Of a stretch of 64,000 nucleotides of DNA, positions 53,172-60,143 are shown in pieces (positions within the stretch are counted from its first letter, which is position 1; each line of letters opens with the position of its first letter). The notes below the pieces were generated by a model. It saw only the letters and a program-made list of their open reading frames with translations. It made no database searches and had not been told where the DNA came from. Source of the stretch: WHTK01 sp963711035 (lineage in GTDB: Bacteria > Chloroflexota > Dehalococcoidia > DSTF01 > WHTK01); contig CAVQCN010000003.1 of assembly GCA_963711035.1 (NCBI GenBank), forward strand, positions 558,001 through 622,000, in the 5' to 3' direction. Both the position numbers and the translations under genes were made by a program.

Positions 53172-53722
53172 CAGCAGCAATCGAAGGCGAGCTCGCCAGG
53201 GGACAGAAGATCGTCCTGCGCGCCAAGACGATCGATGACGCGTCGCAGGATTACGCCTGGCGGCGCGACCCCGAGCTTGCAACCTTCGACGCCGCCCGTC
53301 CTTACTTCGGCAGTTATTACGACTACGTCGCCATCTACCGCGACGAGCTGAACTACCCCAGCCCCTATCGCCGCACCATCGCCGTCCTCGACTTCGAGGG
53401 CAAGCACATCGGCAACGTCATGTACTACAACGTCGATTACCAGCGCCACGAGTGCGAGATCGGTGTCACCATCGGCCTGCGCGACTACTGGGGCCGCGGC
53501 TACGGCACGGACCTGATCCGCACCTTCGCGCAGTACATCTTCGACACGATGGAGATGGAACGCATTCACCTGAAGACGCTGGACTGGAACCTGCGGGCGC
53601 AGGCCTGCTTCGAAAAGGCCGGCTTCAAGCGCTACAGCACCACGCGACGCGGCGAGTACAACTTCGTGCTCATGGACATCCGCCGCGAGGACGTCGGCCG
53701 GCAGCCGGAGCAGGAGAAATAG
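53168..53722 (+). CDS. GNAT acetyltransferase, RimJ-like
   Basis: A 184-residue GNAT protein. The motif A region is ECEIGVTIGLRDYWGRGYGT (Q/RxxGxG/A acetyl-CoA loop, GRGYG), followed by LKTLDWNLRAQACFEKAGF, typical of the RimJ/RimL and spermidine acetyltransferase branch. The first part is LRAKTIDDASQDYAWRRDPE. GTG 53168 overlaps the NUDIX stop by 4 bases. The acceptor is unknown; N-terminal amines or small molecules are both possible. Confidence 0.88.
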   Translation: MTAAIEGELARGQKIVLRAKTIDDASQDYAWRRDPELATFDAARPYFGSYYDYVAIYRDELNYPSPYRRTIAVLDFEGKHIGNVMYYNVDYQRHECEIGVTIGLRDYWGRGYGTDLIRTFAQYIFDTMEMERIHLKTLDWNLRAQACFEKAGFKRYSTTRRGEYNFVLMDIRREDVGRQPEQEK

Positions 53723-53737
53723 GGCGCTAGAGCACTT

Positions 53738-54724
53738 TCAGTCGAAGCTCGCGATGGGCTCTGACTGCAGCTCGCGCTGCTCTTCGACCTCAGCGAACAC
53801 CAGCGCGAGAACGCCCAGCGCGATCAGGGGCACGGACCAGTCGAGCGTGGTTAGCACTGCATTGCTGGAGGCCTGGATGCCTCCACCGCCACCCGAGATC
53901 ACCGCCGTTACGATGAGCGCGCTGGCACAGAGCCGCGCAGGCCGTACGTCTATGGCGCCAACGACAATCAGGCCCAGCAGAGCGATAGCCAGGGCATAGC
54001 CGATCTGGAAGAGCACAGGGAAGAATGGTTCGCCGTTGCCGCCCACGCCGTAGTAGATGTGCAGGTAGTAGGCAACGCTGCCTGCACCGGCGAGCAGTAA
54101 GAGCAGGAGAAACCAGCGTGCCGTTCTCCAGGCCGAGAGCCCCACGATGACTAGCAGCAGGCCGAGCTCGGCAGTGGTGGATATCGCGCCGATGGTGAGC
54201 CACGTACGGTCGAACTCCCCCGGGATCCGGCTGCCTTCATACAAACCGCCGGCCACAGAGGCCGCGACCACAATCACTCCAGCAGCCGCAAGCCAAAGCG
54301 CCGCTCCCCGTCGCCAGCCGGCGACGCCTACCAGCACAAGGAGGAGGCTGAAGGGCAGCGCGGTCAGGATGGCCGCAGCCTCTGCCCAGCCAGGCCGATG
54401 CATGAGGTGATCGTTTGCCCAGACCTGGAACCCGGTGAGAGTAAGGAAGACAAGGCAGCCGGCGCCGACCGGCCAGCTCAGCAGGCCGCGTGATGGTCGC
54501 GATGGCAGCAATTCGGACTGAGTGCTCGCCAGGATCAGCAAGCCTGGCGAACCGAGGAATGCCAGGAAAAACAGCGCATCCCAGTAGCGGTTGAGTGGCC
54601 CCATCTGGTCGGTGCCGAGGGCCACGTCCAGGCAAACGAAGACGGCAGCCACGAGTACTGCAAAGCCGGCCGCGAGATAGAGAGCTGGCCGTTCGTTGGA
54701 AGGCGGGACTAGGGAGCCTAGCAT
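53738..54724 (-). CDS. Polytopic membrane protein of unknown function
   Basis: A 328-residue protein with about nine hydrophobic helices (for example LYLAAGFAVLVAAVFVCLDV, LPFSLLLVLVGVAGW, LAIALLGLIVVGAIDV, VPLIALGVLALVFAEVEEQ). Loops are short, and no motif of transporters or enzymes is recognised. A Gly-rich stretch (GGGGGI) lies near the C-terminus. It converges on the GNAT gene (15-base gap) and is divergent from the leader region at 54778. Confidence 0.65.
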   Translation of the reverse strand: MLGSLVPPSNERPALYLAAGFAVLVAAVFVCLDVALGTDQMGPLNRYWDALFFLAFLGSPGLLILASTQSELLPSRPSRGLLSWPVGAGCLVFLTLTGFQVWANDHLMHRPGWAEAAAILTALPFSLLLVLVGVAGWRRGAALWLAAAGVIVVAASVAGGLYEGSRIPGEFDRTWLTIGAISTTAELGLLLVIVGLSAWRTARWFLLLLLLAGAGSVAYYLHIYYGVGGNGEPFFPVLFQIGYALAIALLGLIVVGAIDVRPARLCASALIVTAVISGGGGGIQASSNAVLTTLDWSVPLIALGVLALVFAEVEEQRELQSEPIASFD

Positions 54725-54777
54725 TTGTCATCAAGTAAACATGGCGTTGCCAATATGTCTATAGCGATGGAGTTCAT

Positions 54778-54806
54778 TTGACAGAAGCACCGGCGTACCG
54801 TAGCGT
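54778..54806 (+). promoter_or_regulatory. Promoter with consensus -35 upstream of the 54948 gene
   Basis: TTGACA (54778-54783), a 17-base spacer and TAGCGT (54801-54806). The -35 is perfect, the -10 weak. It would produce a leader of about 100 bases ending at the terminator at 54887. Confidence 0.5.
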
Positions 54807-54817
54807 TCGATTGCGTC

Positions 54818-54859
54818 ATGATTGGGCTGCTTTCTGTGCGCGGAGGAGAAGACACCTAG
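54818..54859 (+). other. Possible 13-codon leader peptide
   Basis: An ATG-to-TAG frame (MIGLLSVRGGEDT) between a promoter and an intrinsic terminator, with three Gly codons including a GGA-GGA pair, 0.5 kb upstream of glyS. This recalls attenuation peptides, but no alternative antiterminator was worked out. Confidence 0.25.
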
Positions 54860-54886
54860 GCACACGCCGGCGGTCAGGTCAGCGTG

Positions 54887-54911
54887 CGCCCCGATCCGGT
54901 CGGGGCGTTTT
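54887..54911 (+). terminator. Intrinsic terminator or attenuator
   Basis: CGCCCCGA (54887-54894) pairs with TCGGGGCG (54900-54907) around TCCGG, followed by four T. It lies in front of the small acidic gene, where no upstream plus-strand gene needs it. Confidence 0.75.
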
Positions 54912-54947
54912 GGCGTTCACCCAAGTCTCAGAAAGGCGGGCGAGACC

Positions 54948-55199
54948 ATGATTCTCCTGTACAAGCAGGTCGGCGAGCTGACCGAAGAGCAGCTCGATTT
55001 CCTGATCGACAACCTCGAGGAAGAGTGGTCCGAGGACCGCGACTACTACATCAACCGCGACATGCTGGCCATGCTGGAAGCGCGCGGCGCCGACTCCGGC
55101 CTCATGGGGCTGCTCACGGACGCCTTGGGCGGCAAGGACGAGGTCGATGTCCTCTGGGTGGACACGGAAGAAGACTTCGAGGACGAAGAAGAATCGTAG
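54948..55199 (+). CDS. Small acidic protein of unknown function
   Basis: 83 residues from ATG 54948: MILLYKQVGELTEEQLDFLI, then NLEEEWSEDRDYYINRDMLA and an Asp/Glu-rich end (DTEEDFEDEEES). Mostly helical, net charge strongly negative. The spacing of acidic and aromatic residues suggests a protein-binding role; no family is recognised. The ribosome binding site is weak. The frame is open upstream to 54822, but this part covers the terminator. It is followed by glyS after a repeat-containing gap. Confidence 0.75.
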   Translation: MILLYKQVGELTEEQLDFLIDNLEEEWSEDRDYYINRDMLAMLEARGADSGLMGLLTDALGGKDEVDVLWVDTEEDFEDEEES

Positions 55200-55252
55200 G
55201 GTGTGGATTACGGCTATTTCGCGGAAACATCGAGCGCACCTGCGAGGAAGTG

Positions 55253-55340
55253 CCCCGACGACGTCGGGGACGGGGAGCGCGAGGGGTCTCCCCTCAGACT
55301 CCCCCCGCATGGGCTGCGCCCCCGCTACCCCCGCTTACCG
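55253..55340 (+). repeat. Hairpin and second copy of the CGCATGGGCT repeat
   Basis: CCCCGAC-GAC-GTCGGGG hairpin (55253-55269), then GAGGGG...CCCCTC and the core CGCATGGGCTGCGCCCCCGC continuing TACCCC (55307-55331). Homologous to 37812-37885 on the opposite strand. Confidence 0.6.
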
Positions 55341-55396
55341 CCGGTCATTCAATCTAGTGGTCGCCTCCGCGACTACGGAGCAACAAGGGAGCGTAG

Positions 55397-56719
55397 ATGT
55401 CTGATACCCAACCGGAGCTGCAGTTCGAGACGCTGGTTTCGCTCTGCAAGCGGCGCGGTTTCGTCTTTCCCGGCAGCGAGATCTACGGCGGCATCGGCGG
55501 CTTCTGGGACTACGGTCCGCTCGGCGTCGAGATGAAGAACAACATCAAGCGCGCCTGGTGGCGGGCCATGGTGCAGGAACGCGACGACGTCGTCGGCATC
55601 GACGCTGCCATCATCATGAACCCGCGTGTCTGGGAGGCCAGCGGCCACGTCGCCACGTTCGCGGACCCGATGGTCGACTGCCGCAACTGCAAGCGCCGCT
55701 TCCGCGCCGATCACCTCGAATCCAACGTCTGCCCCGAGTGCGGCGCCGTCGATCAGTTCACCGAGGCGCGTCCCTTCAACCTGATGTTCAAGACGTTTGT
55801 CGGGCCGGTGGAAGACTCCGCCAACCAGGTCTACCTGCGGCCTGAGACGGCGCAGGCCATGTTCGTGAACTTCGAGAACGTGGTCACCAGCATGCGCCGC
55901 AAGCTCCCCTTCGGCATCGCCCAGATTGGCCGCTCCTTCCGCAACGAGATCACGCCCGGCAACTTCATCTTCCGCGACCGCGAGTTCGAGCAGATGGAGA
56001 TGGAGTACTTCTGCAAGCCTGCGGAGTACAAGACCTGGCACGACCATTGGCTGGAGACGCGCCTTGCCTGGCACAAGAGCCTCGGCGTGAAGCCCGAGAA
56101 CCTGCGGGTTCGCGAACACGACGAAGAAGAGCTCTCCCATTACTCCAACGGTACCTACGACATCGAGTACAACTTCGCTTCGATGGGCTGGTCTGAGCTC
56201 GAGGGCATCGCCAGCCGCACCGACTTCGACCTGAAGCAGCACGCCGAGTACAGCGGCAAGAGCCTGACCTACTTCGATGAGGAGGCGAACGAGCACATCG
56301 TCCCCTACGTCATCGAACCGGCACTGGGCGTCGACCGCACGTTCCTGGTGCTGCTCTACGACGGCTATACGGAGGAGGAGGTGCGGGGCGAGAAGCGCGT
56401 CTACCTGCGCCTCAACCCGCGCATCGCGCCGATCACGGTCGCCGTGTTGCCCCTCTCGCGCAACGAGAAGCTGGCGCCGCTGAGTCGCGAGGTGCACGCC
56501 CTGCTGCGGCCGCACTTCATGACTCAGTTCGACGACGCGCAGTCGATCGGCCGGCGCTACCGGCGACAGGACGAGATCGGCACGCCGCTCTGCGTCACGA
56601 TCGACTTCGACTCGCTGGAGGACAACGCCGTCACGATCCGGGACCGCGACTCGATGGAGCAGTCGCGGGTCAGGATCGGCGACCTCGCCGGCTGGCTGCA
56701 TGAGAAGCTGGGCTTCTAG
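55397..56719 (+). CDS. glyS: Glycyl-tRNA synthetase, homodimeric type
   Basis: A class II synthetase of 440 residues, the alpha2 type. FVFPGSEIYGGIGGFWDYGP is the N-terminal signature. A zinc-like knuckle (CRNCKRRFR and CPECGAVD), motif 2 with FRNEITPGNFIFRDREFEQ and motif 3 with EPALGVDRTFLVLLYDGY follow, then the anticodon-binding domain (ITVAVLPLSRNEKL) and WLHEKLGF. It ends in a strong terminator. The upstream region has a possible attenuator but no T-box. Confidence 0.96.
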   Translation: MSDTQPELQFETLVSLCKRRGFVFPGSEIYGGIGGFWDYGPLGVEMKNNIKRAWWRAMVQERDDVVGIDAAIIMNPRVWEASGHVATFADPMVDCRNCKRRFRADHLESNVCPECGAVDQFTEARPFNLMFKTFVGPVEDSANQVYLRPETAQAMFVNFENVVTSMRRKLPFGIAQIGRSFRNEITPGNFIFRDREFEQMEMEYFCKPAEYKTWHDHWLETRLAWHKSLGVKPENLRVREHDEEELSHYSNGTYDIEYNFASMGWSELEGIASRTDFDLKQHAEYSGKSLTYFDEEANEHIVPYVIEPALGVDRTFLVLLYDGYTEEEVRGEKRVYLRLNPRIAPITVAVLPLSRNEKLAPLSREVHALLRPHFMTQFDDAQSIGRRYRRQDEIGTPLCVTIDFDSLEDNAVTIRDRDSMEQSRVRIGDLAGWLHEKLGF

Positions 56720-56740
56720 CGCGCCGAGACATGCAAAGAA

Positions 56741-56768
56741 AGAGGCCGGGTCCAAAGACCCGGCCTCT
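56741..56768. terminator. Bidirectional terminator between glyS and ferredoxin
   Basis: A perfect 12-bp stem (56741-56752 with 56757-56768) and CAAA loop, flanked by A-rich sequence on the left and a short T-rich stretch on the right, between convergent genes. Confidence 0.85.
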
Positions 56769-56792
56769 TCTGTTCAGATTCGGTCCGTTTGC

Positions 56793-57080
<288 letters not shown>

Positions 57081-57189
57081 TCTGGTTGGTCTCCTTCTTC
57101 TTGATTCGGGCCTGCGTCATTCTAGGATCGACTCAGGCTGAAGGAAAAGCACTTTGCGAAGCGTTTGCTTCGCTTATCGGCAAGAAATT

Positions 57190-57687
57190 TCAGCGACCGA
57201 ATGGCCACCAGCCCCGCTTCTTTGGCTTCTCGGGTTCCGCATCCTCCGGCGGCAGCTCCGCCAGGCGCGGGTCGAGGCGGCGCTTGAGCAGCAGCATCTG
57301 CTCGGCGATGTCGAGCGCAAGTTGCGTGTCCTCCTCGACCTCGGGGTAAAGGTGTAGCAGCGAGGCGTCGAAGCCGGGGACGGTGCTGCGGCGCAGGGCG
57401 CCTTCTGGCGTCGGCCGAGGCTGCAGCATCGAGAATGCCTTGAGTTCCGAGATGGTGCCGAGCATGCCGGACTGCAGGCGCGTGGCCTGGTCGTTGTTCA
57501 CGGTGATCTGCGCCGCGGCCATGCGCAGCTGCGGCTGCAGGTCGCGGGCGACCTCGGCGAGGCCGTGTTCGACGGGCTGCTTCGTAATCGGGTCGAGCTC
57601 TGAGCCGGGGCGGCCCAGATGATAGGCGACGGCGAGGTAGACGAGCTTCGCCTCTTCCTGACGCAGGGTTACTTCGATCTGAGACAT
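57190..57687 (-). CDS. Unknown 165-residue protein
   Basis: Starts MSQIEVTLRQEEAKLVYLAV and appears helical. LGRPGSELDPITKQP is a polar loop; EEDTQLALDIAEQMLLLKRR is a long helix near the end. The last residues (PKKRGWWPFGR) are basic and aromatic and might touch the membrane surface. No family recognised. It is downstream of the 31-residue gene on the same strand, with a terminator between them. Confidence 0.65.
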   Translation of the reverse strand: MSQIEVTLRQEEAKLVYLAVAYHLGRPGSELDPITKQPVEHGLAEVARDLQPQLRMAAAQITVNNDQATRLQSGMLGTISELKAFSMLQPRPTPEGALRRSTVPGFDASLLHLYPEVEEDTQLALDIAEQMLLLKRRLDPRLAELPPEDAEPEKPKKRGWWPFGR

Positions 57688-57709
57688 GAGCGTACCAGCC
57701 TGAAAAGGT

Positions 57710-57739
57710 GCCGCCGTCCCTCGATGAAAGGACGGCGGC
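57710..57739 (-). terminator. Intrinsic terminator after the small basic gene
   Basis: A perfect 10-bp stem (57710-57719 with 57730-57739); on the minus strand the hairpin is followed by ACCTTTTC. It lies 7 bases after the stop at 57747. Confidence 0.75.
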
Positions 57740-57746
57740 TAGAGCG

Positions 57747-57842
57747 CTACTTGTGCATGCGCGCCCATCTGGTCTTTTTCCGCATCTTGCGGTACTTATG
57801 CTTGCGGATTTTCTTCCGCCGCTTCTTGACGACTGAGGACAT
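57747..57842 (-). CDS. 31-residue basic protein, AURKAIP1/COX24 (mS38-like) type
   Basis: A very short gene read from the DNA: MSSVVKKRRKKIRKHKYRK..., 31 residues, about half Lys, Arg or His, ending ARMHK. It resembles the bacterial AURKAIP1/COX24-domain proteins, which correspond to the small-subunit ribosomal protein bTHX/mS38 group. AAGGAG lies 5 bases before ATG 57842, and an intrinsic terminator follows the stop, so it is very probably expressed. A role at the ribosome is inferred from the family. Confidence 0.85.
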   Translation of the reverse strand: MSSVVKKRRKKIRKHKYRKMRKKTRWARMHK

Positions 57843-57945
57843 CAGCACTCCTTGAGCAAACTAGCCCGGGGATTATATCACGTGGCCGCGTTCGGTCATC
57901 CCCAGGGCCTCGTCTTTGTCTGCGCCGCCTGTGGCGCCTCTCCTC

Positions 57946-57951
57946 TATACT
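57946..57951 (+). promoter_or_regulatory. -10 element close to the cyclase start
   Basis: TATACT lies 10 bases before GTG 57962, leaving a 5' leader of a few bases at most. No Shine-Dalgarno sequence precedes the GTG. Confidence 0.4.
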
Positions 57952-57961
57952 CAGCGTCGGG

Positions 57962-58747
57962 GTGAGCTTGAGTAACGAACGTAACGTCAACCCGGAGTAC
58001 GAGGAGCTTTGGCGCAGCGTGCTCCTGGGCGGCCACATCAGCCGCTATGCCTTCCTGCCCAGCACACGACGCTGCATTGGCTGCAGGGAACCGCTGGCGG
58101 GCATGAGCGGGCAGCTCATGCGCGCTATCGGCCACCGCCCTTCGCGCAAGAACCCGAACCTGTGCTATCGCTGCGACAATGGCCTACCTTCAGGCGGCGC
58201 CGAGGTCGATATCGGCGTGCTCTTTGCCGACGTCCGTGATTCCACAGCCCTTGCGGAGCGTCTTGGGCCGAAGGCTTTCGCCGAGGCGATGAACCGCTTC
58301 TACAACCTGGCCACGGACATCCTGCTCAAGCACAACGCGATGATCGACAAGATGGTCGGCGATGAAGTGATGGCGTTGTTCATCCCCGCCATCTGCCAGG
58401 GCGAACACCGCCGTTTCGCGATCGAAAGCGCGGTGGCCCTGGCGGAGGCCATCGCCGAATCGGCCGAGCCAGAAATGCGCCTGCCGGTGGGCATCGGGGT
58501 TCACGCCGGCCCAGCCTACGTCGGCAAGGTCGGTCACTCCGACGTGACCGACTTCACGGCGCTCGGCGACACCGTGAACACCTGCGCAAGGCTCCAGAGC
58601 GAAGCAAAGGCCGGCGAAATCGCCGTCGGCGACGATCTTCATTCCGCCTTTGCGGGCCGCTTCCCGGGCGCCCTTCAGCGCAGCGTCCAGCTCAAAGGCA
58701 AGCAGGGGCCAACGTCATTCTGGATTAGCGGCGCGGCAGGCGCCTAG
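57962..58747 (+). CDS. Class III nucleotide cyclase with N-terminal Cys-rich module
   Basis: A 261-residue protein. The catalytic domain (about 82-255) has both metal-binding Asp: GVLFADVRDSTALAERL and KMVGDEVMALF. TALGDTVNTCARLQSEAKAG carries the Asn and Arg that hold the ATP ribose and phosphate, and GIGVHAGPAYVGKVG matches the family. So it should make cAMP (or cGMP). The N-terminal part has two Cys pairs (RRCIGCREP and LCYRCDNG) about 35 residues apart, probably one zinc site, possibly sensing redox state or metal. GTG 57962; a start at TTG 57968 is also possible. Confidence 0.9.
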   Translation: MSLSNERNVNPEYEELWRSVLLGGHISRYAFLPSTRRCIGCREPLAGMSGQLMRAIGHRPSRKNPNLCYRCDNGLPSGGAEVDIGVLFADVRDSTALAERLGPKAFAEAMNRFYNLATDILLKHNAMIDKMVGDEVMALFIPAICQGEHRRFAIESAVALAEAIAESAEPEMRLPVGIGVHAGPAYVGKVGHSDVTDFTALGDTVNTCARLQSEAKAGEIAVGDDLHSAFAGRFPGALQRSVQLKGKQGPTSFWISGAAGA

Positions 58748-58764
58748 CTAGATGAGGAACTACC

Positions 58765-59202
58765 ATGCCCGATAACTACATACCAAGTCCGACAGAATGG
58801 GTTCGAGAGCAGGTCGAGAAGTATGAAGCATCCAACGGAACGGAAGCTACGACCCTGCGTGACACGGGATTGCCCGTGGTGATCGTGACGAACACGGGTC
58901 ACAAGACCGGCGCCGTCCGTAAGACGCCGCTGATGCGCGTGAAGGATGGCGAGAACTACGTCCTCGTCGGCTCGAAGGGTGGCGCGCCCGAGAACCCGGT
59001 TTGGGTCAACAACCTTCGCGCGAACCCGCAGGTCGAGATCCGCGACTTGCAGGACGTCCGCTCGATGCGCGTCCGCGAGGTGATGGACGAGGCCGAACGA
59101 GCGCGGCTCTGGGCCATCGCGGTCCAGGCATATCCGCCCTACGAGGACTATCAGAAGCGGACGCCTCGGAAGATACCGGTCTTCGTCGCGGAGCCTGTCT
59201 GA
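58765..59202 (+). CDS. Deazaflavin (F420)-dependent nitroreductase family protein
   Basis: A 145-residue split-barrel protein of the DDN/FDOR-A family. VVIVTNTGHKTGAVRKTPLM, VLVGSKGGAPENPVWVNNL and NPQVEIRDL are family motifs; the GxKTGxxRxxPL loop binds the F420 phosphate. Actinobacterial and Chloroflexi members reduce quinones or nitro compounds with F420H2. It lies 17 bases after the cyclase gene, so they may be co-transcribed. F420 biosynthesis genes are not in the window. Confidence 0.9.
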   Translation: MPDNYIPSPTEWVREQVEKYEASNGTEATTLRDTGLPVVIVTNTGHKTGAVRKTPLMRVKDGENYVLVGSKGGAPENPVWVNNLRANPQVEIRDLQDVRSMRVREVMDEAERARLWAIAVQAYPPYEDYQKRTPRKIPVFVAEPV

Positions 59203-59317
59203 GAGGCCGCCATGCTATCCGGGTAGGCAAGGCTTTGTCGCCTCGCCGCCGAACCAGGAAAAGCAGTGTTGAGCTACACGGGAGGGGGCTCCCCGACGTC
59301 AGCTTCCTGCGAGCCTC

Positions 59318-59914
59318 TCAGGCGTTCTGCGCCTCAGCCCGCGCCTTCAAGCCGAGCAGCATGCGCCGGGTCATGATGAATGCCGCCGGCTCCATGACCA
59401 GCATGCCCAGTCGAAAGAGAAGCCTGTTCGGATAGCGCTCGCGGCCGCGGGACACCAATCGCGTGCGCCCGCCTTCGAGCGGGTACAGGCCGAACAGCCA
59501 GACCCACTCCATATCGTGCGAGCTGTAGCTCAGGGCCAGGGCACGTTCCGGCTCCATTACTGCCACAGTGAGATTTTCGCGAGGGCCAAGGAGGATCGTG
59601 TCGCCCACGGCGAGGTGCTGAAACTCGGGAAGGATTCGCTCAGCGCTGGGACCATCCAGGAAGCCGAAGAGCTGATCCAGCCAGTCGTAGCTGTAGAGCC
59701 CGCCGCGTTGATAGCCCATCTGAACGAGCCAGGGCCAGATGCGGTCCGGCGTAGCATCGACTGTGATTGCGTGCGTTGCCGAATGCGTCGGATTGGGTAT
59801 GAGTTCGTCGCCGGCCATCTCGCGCAGGAGGTCTTCTTCCGTCGTGCCCCAACTGGCGAGCCAACGCCGGATCGGGAACCAGTACAGTAGCGCGAGAACG
59901 AGGCCAAAGATCAC
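59318..59914 (-). CDS. SRPBCC-like protein with N-terminal membrane segment
   Basis: A 198-residue protein. A hydrophobic start (MIFGLVLALLYWFPI) may anchor it. HAITVDATPDRIWPWLVQMG is the opening strand of the START/SRPBCC fold; YSYDWLDQLFGF, LLGPRENLTVAVMEPERALA and EGGRTRLVSRGRERYP follow as in polyketide-cyclase-like hydrophobic ligand binders. A hydrophobic C-terminal helix (LFRLGMLVMEPAAFIMTRRM) is present. The ligand is unknown. It is divergent from nothing nearby: glgP lies 229 bases further on the same strand. Confidence 0.78.
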   Translation of the reverse strand: MIFGLVLALLYWFPIRRWLASWGTTEEDLLREMAGDELIPNPTHSATHAITVDATPDRIWPWLVQMGYQRGGLYSYDWLDQLFGFLDGPSAERILPEFQHLAVGDTILLGPRENLTVAVMEPERALALSYSSHDMEWVWLFGLYPLEGGRTRLVSRGRERYPNRLLFRLGMLVMEPAAFIMTRRMLLGLKARAEAQNA

Positions 59915-60143
59915 CTTCCGGACCGTGGGAAGCCTCCTTGCTGCGTGACAACGGAAGCAACGTCGTCTCCTGTCACCTTGCAGCAGGCGAAGTCAGGCAA
60001 CAAGGGCCGGATGACTCCTGGTGGCGTTGACGAGTGATTGTGGGGGTGTGGGCGCGAAGGCTTTGGGCGATTGTCGGCCGGTCCGCTTACGCGCACCGCA
60101 GTGGCAGGGCCTCTCGCGCGGTGCTGCGTGCGATGCAATCCCT

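Noticed and set aside
54822..54947. N-terminal extension of the small acidic protein
   Set aside because: It would be translated through an intrinsic terminator and has no plausible protein character.
55200..55396. T-box or glycine riboswitch before glyS
   Set aside because: No T-box core sequence or glycine aptamer pattern was found; only a hairpin and a dispersed repeat are present.
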